From Hypomesus transpacificus (lineage: Eukaryota; Chordata; Actinopteri; Osmeriformes; Osmeridae): a DNA stretch of 64,000 nt. Location: positions 5,361,847 to 5,425,846 of the forward strand of contig NC_061062.1 of assembly GCF_021917145.1 (NCBI RefSeq). Direction: 5' to 3'. The position numbers and the translations under genes were made by a program. Positions within the stretch are counted from its first letter, which is position 1, and every line of letters begins with the position of its first letter. Of the stretch, positions 14,733 through 31,300 are shown piece by piece. Under the pieces are notes generated by a model, which saw nothing but the letters and a program-made list of their open reading frames with translations, was not told the DNA's origin and ran no database searches.

Positions 14733-15945
14733 GTATGTTCACTACAACCACTCTTGGAATTACATAAAAGAGTTCTCTTTTTGTGAACAATTAAAAGACT
14801 GCTTCTTAAAGGCTATAAGATTCCAGTTGGCTGTTTTGCTTCAAATAACCTACTTTATAATAGGAGGCTACCTACAGGCATAGTTTGTTACAATTGAACT
14901 GAACTATTTATTTCGAATTATTGCTCATAGAATTATGATAGCGTGATATTTGCCAAACATAATACAAAGTCAATGTAATCGAATACAACAATTATACATA
15001 CTAGTACGCTACCAACCTGTTGAAGTGTTGGCAGGCGTGTGTCAAGTCCTCCAACAGGCTACAAGGCAACAAGAAGCATTTTTCCCAACAGCTTGAGTCA
15101 ACCCGCGAGTTTAAACGCTTTTTATAGCTGCAAATATGACTTGCTATTTTAAACAATAACGTCTTTTCGGACGACATCCTTTATCTATACTTAAAAATAA
15201 CAACTAATAGGCCTACACTTGGACTTATTCATGGACGTTTTATTTTTAATGTTAAATTAATACACATTATGTAACTTTTGTTGTTGACAGGTCGCCAAAC
15301 ATTATATCACTAACTGATGTGTTGTTATCCTGGAGTCGACAGGACATAGAATAATTTAATTTACTCAATCCAGAACGTTTGCAAGTCAGTTGGTTCTGCG
15401 CGTGTGCGTGTTGTCCCAAACCATAACTGCTTCTTTTACGACGATTTTACGACAAGTACTACTGGATTGCTGAAAGGTAAGGTCCTGAAAGATTTATACA
15501 TTTTCAATGTACTACTTGGTAAACGAAGAGCCGCGGTAATGATGGCAGTTCTTATCAAGTTTTCATTAATGACAACTGCAATTGTTTGGTCCGTCTAACA
15601 TTGTCCAAAGATTTTAAGACACGACTTCGTTTCATTTACAAGAACAATGCTCATGCTAGCCGCTACCCCTGAGTTAATTTACTGATGTTATGGGGCTGTA
15701 CACACATCTTTACCAGGATGTACTAGATCTTTGCACACCATCGTCCACATTATTGTCGGCTGCGATTATCTCTAATAATTCTCCTATAGTTTTCACGATA
15801 TATACAGTTAGCATATCCTATATTCATAATGTTCCCTGAATCTCGCGCTCATTCAGTAATTCACATGCACTTCTATATCAGCAGGGGCCACAATTGGCTT
15901 TTTGACCCCAACATTGTCCTAGCAAAAAAAAACAAGACATCCCTC
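14733..15945 (+). other. Divergent ddo/zbtb24 promoter side and zbtb24 5' leader
   Basis: Sequence to the right of the gypsy element. A plausible non-coding first exon of zbtb24 ends at 15476 (gctgaaag|gtaagg). The next exon may begin at 15923 after cctag, 23 bp before the ATG at 15946. No other gene is seen. The exact transcription start cannot be read from the sequence. Confidence 0.45.
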
Positions 15946-18877
<2,932 letters not shown>

Positions 18878-19387
18878 GAGGGGGAAGGGGCACGATGCTG
18901 TGCTGGGCACTGCCGCCTCACAGCAAGACGGCCCGGGGTTTGATTCCCACATGGGGGTGCGGTTGGTACTGAGGTGAATGGGAAGCTGATTCATGCGACA
19001 GCTGTCCTGCTGTCGTCACATCTGGCCTGGTACGTTTTGGAAGTACTGTTATCCACACACATTACAATTGAGAGCGATTCTAACAGACTGACAGAAACGG
19101 AGACCGTCTATCTTGTAGTCATCTAGATTAGTTAGAGTGAAACTCTGGGCTCCAGGATTGATATTTATTTGGCAATCAATTTAAAATAAGTGTGCATTAC
19201 TGGCATGTTTAATATCATTGTTGAATCAAAGGGCTTGAATTAAACGGTGTATACAATTAAGTGGCTTCAGTGCATGAAGAATGAACCACATCTGGGGAGA
19301 AAAGGACTTTGAATGAAGCAGAAAATGGGACAAAGAGAGGGTAAGGTCCCTGGATCCGAACGTCGTGAGTGGTGCTGAGGGTCCTCT
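18878..19387. other. Convergent 3' ends of zbtb24 and ccdc162
   Basis: The plus strand has ATTAAA at 19239-19244 (zbtb24). The minus strand has AATAAA at 19164-19169 (ccdc162). Their order means the two 3' UTRs overlap in antisense by about 100 bp or more. A tRNA-like box B ('gggtttgattccc') at about 18933 may be a SINE scrap in the zbtb24 3' UTR. Confidence 0.55.
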
Positions 19388-22300
19388 TCACGGTCGGCTG
19401 GTTCTGAGCCGCGGAGGTGGTGCGAAGTGACGTGAGGGGCCATCTCCCTCAGAGAGGTCCGGTAGCAGCGCCTCCGACGTGAGGACTCGCAGACGAGACG
19501 GGCCCTGAAACATGACACACTGAGGTAAGGCCTGACAACTATATATTGTGTATAACTGCAGACAGACAATTTGTGGAGACAATCAGTGCAATTTTACTAA
19601 GTTAAGAAGGGGTTTTATTTTTAAACCAACTTCAGATAGGACCTCCCGACTTAATTGAACCATTTACTGTAAGAGCGGAACTATGGTGGAGGAGTTCCGT
19701 TTGATAGGGTTAACCCTAACCCTTACAACCACTAGTTTCAAGCTAGGGATGCTGTAGTTCCCTGCTACATACAGTGACTACGCACAGATTTGGCTCTTTG
19801 AAGCGGCATATCTGGGGATCCAGCGCCGCCCTGCAGGTGACTAGGCTCATAGTCGGGGACACCCTGAGAGTCACCCTGAGGGAGCCTGCAGGGAAGGCTG
19901 GGCTGCTGCCTGGCCCTGGAGTGCCCTGAGACAGACAAAATATATACATCCTTATACACAGTGTATATATCAGGGGAGGAAGAGGAGGATCGTCCTCAGT
20001 GAAATGTCAATGTTTAAAAAACATTTAAAAAGTTACACATTTTAGATACATTTATAAAAATACACAATATTGAACTGAAGGGCTACAGTAACTCAACGGC
20101 ACTCTCTGTGATAGAGCTATGGTCAGACCTGCAAACTTGTCGCTTTTCTGCGACAATCGCCGTTTTTCTTGGTCAATTGGATCATTTACGTGAATCGTGT
20201 AGAACCGGAGAGTTTATTTTGGGGGGGGGGGGAATTAGCTATAGTATTAGCTTATCGTATTAGCTATAGTATTAGCTATAGTATTAGCTATAATTAGGAA
20301 ATATGTATAAACTGTATATTGAGTGACCCACATGTTTATATAATAGGAATAAAACTTAAGTTGTAAAATCCTTGATAATTAAATCATGTATATACATAAT
20401 ATATCCTTTACAAATGTAGATTCTCAAATGTATTAGAAAAACATATGGGAAGGATATTCAAAATACCTGCTGACACATTTCGGAGGCTCGATTGGCTCAG
20501 GGCCACGGTGTAGGAAGACTTCTTGCTTTGCCCTGTGGAGAAAGATCCAGAATGATCCTTGCTGAAGAGAACAATGTATTGGGAATAGAATGTATCAGGA
20601 ACTTCCTGACGCTTTGTCCTCACACACCTGATGTAGCAGAGCACCTGGACAGGGCTGTCTCAAAGTCACAAATATGAGTCTGCAGCTTGTCAACCTGCTG
20701 GAAAGCTTCCTGTTTGAGGCTTCGCTCCACTTGAAGCTGGCTTCTCACCTACGTATGGTACAGGAGACAGGTCTGTTTACTGGTATTATTACCTATCAAG
20801 GCCTCGTTCCAAGACCGCTCACACTGTCCCGAATGCAGCTTTTAGTAGTAGTTGACACAGCCGGGTGGAGAGGCCCTACCTGTTGGATATCCTTGGCGCT
20901 GCGTTGCCTGTAGAGCTGGCCCTCGCGGCAGCCCCTGTCAAGCTGCAGGCTGAGAGCCCGGAGCTGCTCCTCCCGGTCCAGCACCTCCCCTCTCAGCTGC
21001 TCCATGCTCTGCTGCCGGTAACCGTCCAGCTCCTGCCGGCCCCGCGCCTCCTCCGCTGAGCGGTGCCTCACCGCCTGGAGGGCCTCACTCTGGGACACCG
21101 AGGATGACATGGGAGTTCACCCGGATGCTTATACAGCCAGAGGTAACCTACCAAGGGGATTTGAACCTGGGTTCTTGCAGCCCTGTTTTTCAAGGTTGTG
21201 CTTATGTGGAGGCAAATGCTCGACCACTGAGATATACCCAAGAAGAGGAATAGATAAATCCGCTTATAGGAAGCATAGAAGCTGACATACAAATGCACAC
21301 TAGTGTTGTGGCATTATTGAGGTGCACCAAGTCACAATAACGATTGGATAGATTAGCTTTTGTGTTATGTGGGCTATTTAGAACAGTTCGTAGTTTCCCT
21401 GCTGTAAGGCGTTGTGGATGGGAAAACTCCACCTGTTTGGCCAGCATTCTCCTGGTGTGGCTGATCTCCGTCTGACACTGTGCTATGGCCTTCTTCATGG
21501 CCTCCAGCTCCTCCTTCAGAACGAGCACCTCCTCCTCCGACATCATCTGTACCTTCAAGGCCTCTGTACGGCAAGAAATCTCCCTCTATGGTAAAAAAAA
21601 AGGAGACGAGAGACATCTTGATGTCAGCCAAGTGTCATCTTTAGGCCCAACCATCATCCTTTTCCACCAGGGTTTGAAATGATGGGTGTCCGAGACCCTC
21701 CATAGGGCTATAGGGGCCCCACATAAAAATAAAAATAAATTGCTTTGGAGGGTCCCCCATGTTTTCATGTCGTAGGTAGTGGCCAGTACGGCTTGATACA
21801 ATATTCAGACGTAAATTATTGTTCAAATTCACAACATAAGATTTCTTTCAAGTTATGGATAAGACAACAAGATAGACTTCAGAATCTTTCTTGATTCTAT
21901 TTCAGGGGATTTTTAGGTAATTTCAAACCCTGTTTTCCACCACCATCTCTCCTACCTGCTGGCTTTGCTGAAGCTGAGTATGTAGTTTCCCCTGGCTGAC
22001 CACCGTCCTCCAGCGACCCAGGGCCTTCAGCTGGTTCAGCAGGCCCCTCAGCTGGCTGTTCTCCAGGCTCAGCTCATGGACCTCCTGCTTCTGGTCCACC
22101 AGAGCCAAAGGCCAGATGTTGTTTTGCACCCCGTATACCATGTTTGCACTTACTACCCATGCTGACGACAACAATCACTACTGCATGCTGTCTATTGTCA
22201 ATTTACATTGTAGATTTAATTCAGTATTGAATATATTTTGTTATTTCCTCCAATACTGTGGCAGTGCAATTTAACCCATAGGATCACAGAAGTGTTACTG

Positions 22301-25300
22301 TACTGTACTCTATTCATCACATTATGGTGATAAAGAGCACCTATAGGCAGTAGTACAACACTCACCCTAATGAGTTATCATTATAGTTAACAAGCTCATT
22401 ATTGAGGTATCGTCGCTCAAGTCAGTTGCTGGCCTGTGATGGTAGTCACCTTGGACTGGGTCAGAGCCAGAGCATGGTCATCTCTGGTGGAACCATACTT
22501 CCTCTTCAGCTTCACGATGCTCTGCACACCCTCGTTCCTCACCCTGCTCACAAGCTCACTCACTTCCTGGTCCATCTTCACATGATACTCATCGAGCCCA
22601 GCCTGGGATCCACAGCGATGATTTGGGTTGTCATGACAAATGCCTTCAAAGAGATTCTAATCTTTGCCTCAACAGATGGTACATTACATTACTACGTAAT
22701 TAAAGACATTACTTAAAGCAAAGTGCTCAATTAAATTGTGAACATGGAAAATGATTTCAAGAGATATTCTGAAATATTATATATTGAACCGTATCAATGC
22801 TTTAAGTACTTTTTGTATTGAAAGACATATCCTCATTTGAACCGTGGAAGTAACTTTAATTATTCCTTGCCTCTGTATTTCTTGAGCTTTACTGCAGTAC
22901 CTTCATTTGTATGCAGGCGGAGAACAGCTGGCGGACCAGGGAGTCGTAGCGCTGTTTGTACTTGAGGCTGAGCTGCTGTTCCAGGCTCTGGTACTGCTGC
23001 TCCAGCTGGGCGTTCTGGGCCCGTAGGGTGGACAGCTCCAGCATCATCCCTCCACACAGAAACTGGGGAACAGCACCAGGGAAAACATGGCTGTCTGTCC
23101 GCTAATACAAACAACCATGGATGTATGTTTAATATTTCAAACACGTACCTCATTGCAAGGGTTCCTTGTCAAAGTCTCAGACTGTTCAAGGTTCTTCACA
23201 TCCTGAGGAAGAAGACTGTTTTTAAGATTTTGTTCAACATTTTAAATAAATAATCCAACTCTGTGTACAGTTTTGTTATTCAAGCTTTGTTATTCAAGCT
23301 TATTTACGTACTTGTTCTCTCTGGTAAAGTAGCTGGGTCTCGTGTTGCAGGATTTGCTCGTAGAACTGGGAGTAGAGGTGGAAGTTGCTCCGTTCTCTCT
23401 CCACGACAGAACATCCCAGAGCACCGAGGCATTGCTGCAGGTGAGCCTGGGAGACCTTCAGCTGAGGAATACACCGTCAGCACCTGTGTTGTACCATCCC
23501 AACTACCCCTAACCTCGTACATTCCCCCACCACCTCACACATCGAAACAATTATAAAGACATTACTGCGACAGGATTTCCAAGAACCCGATGATAAAACG
23601 GGAAAATAATGTGCTTTAGTTAAATCCAAGGTATTTGAGTCATATAGCAGGGAACACAAGTGCTATGACGGGATGGGAATGTTTCAGTGGTAAGGCATTT
23701 GCCTGCAAATCAAGACGTCCTACGTTTACATCCCCTGTACATCACTTTGGAGGAAAGTATCTGCTATAATATATCATAAGCATGATATTCCATCCATCTT
23801 TGGAGTACCAGAGGGCAGGAGAGCGAGAACACACACAGCATGGCCTCTTACCTGTCCCTCAGGTAGCTCGTCCACCTCCTCCATCAGGAGCTGGAAGAAG
23901 TTCTCCACCATCTGAGGCCTCTCCGGGGCCAGGCTGTGCTTCATGCAGGCTCTCTTCCACAACTCTAGCCATGAGAAAGAGAAAAGAAAATATGAAAAGG
24001 CGTCAAAACGAAATCACTAAAGGTTAACTAAAGTGTGTCATGGTTTACTCTACCAGTAAACTGACCAGTATGAGATGTATATTGTACCTGTGGGCAGGCC
24101 TGTGTCTTGGCGGGCTCGTTCTGACATCACCAGGTTCAGCTCCTTGGCAATCCTCCGCTGCACCTCTCGGATCATTTCACACTCTGTGCTCTCCAGGAGT
24201 CTGAGCAACTGAAACAGCAGCAGAGGGAGTGAAAAATGGCATACTAATGTACATGTTGTCATGCCAACCTGTGATATGGTAATAAATATTTATTTTATAA
24301 AAGAAATGTACACAGTAAACTATGATGTACAAATGAAATTCTGAAATTGTTGACAAATAATAACCAAGGCAGCAATGCCCCCTAAAATATATCTTTAAGA
24401 AATATACATATTCAAGTCAAACAAGATACATGCAAGACTGCAGATTACCTGCCATGTTTTCACGTCAATCTCAGAGGCTCCAGCAGGGGGCAGCAGAGGC
24501 TGGTTCTCAGAGACCAAGGCCTCGTAGTCCTTCTCTTTGCCCATTTGTTGGGCTAAAGCTCTCATGCTGGGGTATTGTATCTCAGCTCTGCAATGGCAAA
24601 TCTTAGTTTCTCAAGAACAAAGTAATCTAACTGTCAAATAAACTGACATTTATTCATTTAGCAGATGCTTTTATCCACAGCGACGTACAGTACCAGTCAA
24701 AAGTTTGGACACATTTTCCCATGTGTCCAAACTTTTGACTGGTACTGTACACACACACACAAGCACACCCACAGATACACATACACACACATGCACACCT
24801 ACAAATACACACACACATACACACAGGCAAAACACAGGTTGGCAAAGTATCACATTGTTCACATCACGTACAGTACAAGTCACATTTTCCCATTCCATGT
24901 GTCCAAACTTTTGACTGGTACTGTACAACAGTGCATATAGTAAGTGCTTTCGAGCAGTGGTCTTCAACCCTGGTCATCAGGGTCCACTGTCCTCTATGTT
25001 TTAGTTGTTTCCCTGCTTCAACACATCTGATTCAAATGAATGGTCATTAGCCCTATCATTTGAATCAGGTGTGTTGGATCAGGGAACCATCTATGCAGGA
25101 CAGTGGGCCCTGAGGACCAGGGTTGAAGACCACAGCTGTAGATAGTTAAGGACAAAGTGCACAGTTTTAACAGTGTAACATTGGTTGGAGTGCCAAGGAA
25201 TAGTTTGTCTTACATAATGCAACATTATGTAAGACAGACTGAAAATAAACATTGCTCAGAGGTAGAGCCGTTGACTGCAGATAAAGAGGTCCCAGCCCCC

Positions 25301-28300
25301 CTCCCCCCTGATCCGTACATGATAATGAATGAATTCCAAATGACCAATCTCAACCTTCATGTCTCATTAGAAATGAGCTTTCCATGGGACACTGACTAAC
25401 CTGTAAAGCCTTGAGAACTCTCTGTAGAGTTTCACCGTATTGATCTGCTGGACTCCCAGATGTCTCCGGCCCCAGCTCTCCTTGAACCTCTCCAGCTGTT
25501 TGGCCAGCAGCAGGAAGCCCTTCAGCCTGGACGCGACCTGGATGGGCCCCTGAGGGCTGCCACCAGCTCTCCCCTCACCTCCTCCATCATGGTCCGGACA
25601 GCTGTCCGCATCCACGGACTTCCCCCGGGGGTTGTCGTCGTGGAGATGAAGTAGCGCAGCCTCCCCGCCGCTGTTTAGGACATCCTCCATGAGGAGAGAC
25701 ACGCCCAGGAGGGCGGCGTTGGCCTCCCGCCTCCGACGCTCGTTCAGCCCGCTCAGACAGAGCTGGAGATCACATGACCATGAGAAAGTAGGTCAGGAGA
25801 TCACATGACCACGAGAGGAGACCAGTGGAGATCACATGACCATGAGAGAGTAGTATGTTAGTGAATTTTGTCTGGGGAGGAATAATCAGGTGTACCTGCA
25901 TGCAGTACTCAATGGGTGGGACATCCCAGATTGCCACAGGGTGCAAACCATGGACAGTCAGAAAACATCTCCATGGAAACATTCTCTGAGCCTGGAGAAG
26001 GGGAAACTGTATGTGACAAATCCTAGTACATTACAGTCGGAGGATAGGGATGTGAGGCTGATAACCAACCTTAGGGCAGTGAGGATCCAGGGGTTGAGGC
26101 AAAAGCAAGAGGGAGGTGAGCTGATTGGTTTTCAAACTGTCACTCAACGCAGGAAGGGCGTGACTCATGTTGTCTGACACACTCTGATAAGATGCCATGT
26201 CACCAGAGGAGAGGAAGGCTTCCCTTGTAAAATGAAGAAAAGAGAATCATAAAACACAGAGATAGAAAGACAGTTAGAGAGTTTGTTCCAGAGGGGGAAT
26301 GAGGGAGGTGTATTAGAGGCGGAGAGAGACACAGCAAGAGAGAGAAAAAGAAAGATGGAGCGAAAGCAATAGTCCTCTTGTTAGGTGTTAGAGGAAAGAG
26401 AGAAAAAAAGAATGCGAGACAAAATGAGACAGAGAGAGCGGCCATCTTGGGCCAGGGAAACGCAGACCGGGTGCCCCAGTCCCTCTGCTTCCTGTCCGAC
26501 TCACCTGATGAGGTGTCTGACCGCCGTGTCGTACTGCAGGAGGAGCACCTGGCGGCGCAGCTGCAACAGGCGACCCACGGCCTCGGGGCTGGCGGGCTCC
26601 GAGAGACGGTCCACCTGCCTCTTCAGCCCCCACAGCTCCGCCCCTGCGGAGGTCAGAGGTCAGCTGTGGTCCAGTCACACACCAGCATTCCAGTATGATC
26701 AAGAACAGATACTGTTGCAGCGGATTATGGAATTGAAGTCTTTGATAGAAAATTGAACTAATGACCTAGTGAGAAAAGAAACCAAGCTACAGGTACGTTG
26801 TGTTCTTAGCTACAGTGATCAGGAGAGACTAGGAGAGGTGTGCATTGCAGACTGTAATAACCCCAGGCTGTACCCACTGATGCCTTCAGCTCCTCCCCAG
26901 TCAGCAGTCAGCTGAGGTTCTGGATTCTGTCCTCTCCTCCAGCTGGATAGATCTCCTGGGTTCCCCAGCCGGGCAAAGCTGACCAGGTAGTAGAGGATGT
27001 CATGAAGAGCGGACGCTATCTCCAGAGTGTGATGAAGAGCCTGGCTGCACTCCTAGAATCAGTAGAAGAAGCAGACCTTGTAGTGTATTCATAGAGCAGT
27101 AGCATACACATAAATACTACACAGTCTTGGGTTCTATCTCCCTGCTTGGGGAGGGTGTCAAGACAGGCGAAAGACACTTTGTAGCATCGTCATGTCATCA
27201 CCTGGTACTTTTATGGCAACCTGGAATTTTAGGGACAAAAGCCTTGTTTGCATCCTACAGACATCACAAAATGTGTGTTTGTGACCGTGTACAAACGTCC
27301 CAGGTGGGCTAATCTCGTACAGAGTCATTTAGGGTCCTGAACATCTGGAGAGCTTCAGTGTAGTGGGGGATGAACCACAGGTTGAGCAGAGTTCTACCAT
27401 CCGCCGATAACAGGCTGCGGGGTCGTGGGCGGAACGACCTGTCCACCCAGAGAAAGAAACAGTAGCAAGATCTCCTGACCAACTCTGAACAAGCTATTAC
27501 AGCATGTCTCAGCTCTTTGATTAACCATGTGAAGTTTGTGTTCATGATAGAGGTGCTAAAATGTCTGTCTAGATGGCTACAAGGTTTACGTTATACAACT
27601 CTAACTCTGTGACATTGTTTTGAGTAATGTAGTTGCCCAAATAACATCTCTGACTTCCCACCCTGTCTTGGAGGTTATCACAGAGCTGTGGTACATGTAT
27701 AGTACAGCTAAAGCTCAGCGTATTTCACACATTGCTCTTACCTCGGGTCAGGACATAGGCCATGCCCTGAGTCCAACTTGCTTTTTACCTCATGGGCTCG
27801 CCCAATCATGAAGTAGGACTGGCGAATGACAGGTAGGTCATCCAATAGGGAGGTTAGGCTATGGTACCTGGCGATTATCTGCCCTCTCACACAACACTCA
27901 GACATGCGGTTACTGAACCTGAGGATAACCACAACAACATAAACAAAGCAACATGATACTGTCTAAAATGACTGATCGTTGGGTTATTGACTGACATTAC
28001 ATTTTAAATACTTAAACAGGATATAACCACTGTAATGGTATACAGTAAAAAATATCTAGCAAACAATCTGTTTCTAAGATCAATAGAAACAAATTTAACA
28101 GCAGAAAAACATGAACTTACATTTGACAGAACTCAAGAATCAACCTTCTCTTAGCCTTGGCCATTTCCTCCTGTGGTGTAAAAGACAATGATATGACTAC
28201 AGCTGAACGTAGGAATCACCGTGGTTACCACTCAGCTCGCCATCTGACTCACAGGGTTCTTCATCAGGCCTCCAGTCACCTGCTCCCTCTTGAGGAAAGA

Positions 28301-31300
28301 GTTCAGCATCAGGTCTCGCAGTCCCACCTTCTCCAGCTGGATGGAAACAAAGGCCTGAGCAAGCCTAGAGGGAAAAATATAAAAGTTTTCCCAACTCTCC
28401 AACTGCATTATCAACTGGAATAACAACAATCCATGATGTTTTATTGACCTTTCCCTGGCTGACCCTTGGGTTGTTGCCTTCGGTCCTGCTGGCGAGGAAA
28501 TGTCAACCTTCTCTAATGAGCAGTTGGGGTCTTTTTTTTTTACCTCAGGATCCAGCATATCTGAGGGCCTGACAACATCACAAGGACTAGGGCTCCCCTG
28601 AACCAACGAAAAATAAGAAAATGAATCTTCAGGACTCCAAAAAATTGCAGTTCTGATCAGTTACACCATGGCTTAGTATACCTGAGGTGAACTTGTAAAC
28701 ATCTCTGCCCAATAGCAGAGACATGCCTGCTTCACAGCAGCAATCAGGGCATTCTTCTGCGTCACCTGACAGGCCAAGGTCACCTGAAGGTTCTCTATAC
28801 CTGACCTGTTCATCAGCTATGCAGAGGAAGAGAAGAGAGGTACACTGTTGTTTTAACTAAGTAAGTACATCATTTTTTTGTAGAAATAAAGTCTCTCTCA
28901 ATGGATGGATGGTCGGACAGACAGACAGACAGACAGACAGCTACTTTCTCCATCCCCTTTGACATGTATTATGTGTACATTTATAACTGCCTCCTCTGAG
29001 CTGAAACTGAACCGGCCTATCTGGTTCTCATCCAGCTCCTGGATTCCCAGTGGCAGGCAGGATGGAGTGTACCTGTATGAGAGTAACATTCCATATCAAG
29101 GTTCCTCACCATGTTTTCATTTGTAATTCATGTAATTTACACAGTATTTGTTCTATGTATTCATCCATATATTACTACACAGTTAAGTTGTTCAAAGTCT
29201 ATGAATATCTTCTACAATTATTATTTCATAACCTATTTGAGCAATTGTAATGTGTTTCATGTAACAAGCTGTCTACCTGTCCAGAGAGGTGCTGTCCTGC
29301 AGCAGACTGGTGAGAAACACAGGCCTCTGCTCTGCTCTGTCTCTCTGGACAGCAAACTCAAACTGCACTGGCCGAATGAACAGGTGGAACTCATCAAATC
29401 CCAGCTCCACAGCCAGCTTCTTATACAGTCTTGGAGATAGGAAACACACAAGGCTATTTTTGTACTATTTCTGTTTTTATCGTGATTGGAATGCCATGGA
29501 ACATTTGACTAGAATCCATAAATTTGAGGGGGGCTGTTAAGGGTGGAACAGGCCACTAGGATCTCAACTGTGCCAGATGTTCTGTTTCTGAGACAGACTC
29601 CATCAGTCGATGTCGCAGGGTGACCAGCTCCAGCAGCTTTGAGAGGATCTCCACAGCGTGGAACTGCTTCTCCTTCCCCTGGAGAACATCCTTCTCCTCA
29701 GCAGCCCTGAGGAGAGATGAGCCCAGGCCTCGCACCAGGGCGGGATCCTCGAAAAACACGTCTGAAAACAACTGAGACATAAAAAATTGGAAGACATGAA
29801 CGTAGACATCGTTGCTGTGTTTGTGATAGTTTAAATGTGAGGCGGGGACACTCACATCCTTTTGAGTCTGAAAGCTGTAGGAGGCCCCGGGAGAAGCCAG
29901 GGACTCCCAGTTCTGTAGTGCCTGCTGCAGGAGTCTCTGTTCCAGGGCTACTCTGTCTGCAACGCCCCTGGGGCTGTGGAGATGGCAGAGCTCCGCATGG
30001 GCCAGGGTCAGACCCTGGTACACGTCAGCGGCCAGACAGAGGGAGGGGTGGACCTCCAGCAAGAACACACTCATCAGCGCAGGACTGCAACCAAAGAAAT
30101 CCAAACAAGCGTAGGAGAGAGAGACAAACACATGTGAGACACACACACAATAAATTTGTGCAATATCCAATAGTCTTTGTCTTAGAATGGTTAGAGGTAC
30201 TTTACTAAACATACAATCACTGAGTAGGACTTACTTGTCGCCACCCAGAGAGACCAGATATTTGGGGACATAGTTCTGCGGAAGGCCGTATTCATCCACA
30301 GTGCCTCTCTGACCCTCTCTCCAAACACGATGAAGGTACTGACGCTCTTCATCAATCTGTTATTTAAGTTACAGACAAAAACTGAATATGCCTCCAAGGA
30401 CAAGTGGAATCTGAGAGAAACCTGAATCAGATGTATTTTTTTTTTTATCCAATAGCTACCTGGCAGTCCAAAATAGTTTTGATGAGTTGCCTGTGGGTTT
30501 CAAGGCAGAGTATCTCATCTCTGTATGCTTGTACAAAGTACTCTGAACCCAGGTCCAAATGAGGCTTTCTGTGCATGATGTCTGTGATGACCTGGGCCAA
30601 AGCAAACCTCTGCTCTGATCCTGCAGCATGCTGGTAGGCCTCAAAGTAGCAGTTCAATACCTGAAAATGAAAAGAAATCGTGATCTAGTATACTTATTAT
30701 ACCAAAGAAGTCACAACTAAAGAAGACTGCACCTGTATTTTGTTTTCCAGAAAGTCAGTTTTGCACATTACGTTCATCATATTAATCCCACATGTGAATA
30801 GTGAATTGACACTGTACAATAATGAAATGAGCATAAGATGATCACTGCTAAAGCTACTTATAAAGTACCTGTACTTTGCTCTCCAAAAAATCAGCTTCAC
30901 ACGTCCACAGGTCTAGAAGGACAGCCACGCGGTCGATGTCCATTTCAGCCTGAGAGGAGGAGTCTGCTCCAGAGACATACGACTCCTCCGATCTGCCACC
31001 TGGCTCTCGCCTGCTGCGCTGGATGTAGAAGGAGCCCAGCAGCAGCAGCGTGTCCCCCAGCTCCTCCAGGTCCCGCAGGGCCACGTCGTAAACCACGTAA
31101 AGACCTCTCTGGTCCTGGGTGTGAAGAAACCTCTCCTCAGAGCAGTAGAAGTCATTAAGGTTCTCCACCTCTGGGAACTCCATGAATTCCGAGCAGTGGA
31201 CCTGCACTCGGAAACAGAAGACATTTTGACTGAAAAAGATTTGACGAAATCTTTAAAAGATCAATATTTTGGGGTCCAATCAGTGTTTCAAGTAGCATTT

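Larger units (their letters stand above)
19388..24587 (-). other. ccdc162: ccdc162 exons 32-45 (coiled-coil C-terminal segment)
   Basis: Exons: 24587-24449, 24208-24088, 23964-23852, 23461-23312, 23202-23149, 23062-22901, 22602-22450, 22090-21956, 21561-21433, 21089-20880, 20748-20628, 20532-20467, 19925-19786 and 19504-19388. This part is rich in heptad-like Glu/Leu/Gln patterns. The last exon encodes a Ser/Pro/Arg-rich tail. Exon 42 uses the donor at 20627 (catcag|gtgtgt) rather than a nearer GT, because only this keeps the frame open through exons 43 and 44. Confidence 0.65.

Noticed and set aside
15829-15945. Upstream ATG extending ZBTB24 by 39 residues
   Set aside because: The added residues do not resemble the family, and a splice acceptor (cctag at 15922) fits just before the conserved start.
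24654-24967. Frames of 60-98 codons over the CA repeat
   Set aside because: Products of microsatellite and palindrome sequence (His/Thr or Cys/Val repeats); no gene.
28531-28545. Early donor (gag|gtaaaa) ending ccdc162 exon 22 after PSDMLDPE
   Set aside because: Leaves exon 23 out of frame; extending to 28449 restores phase.
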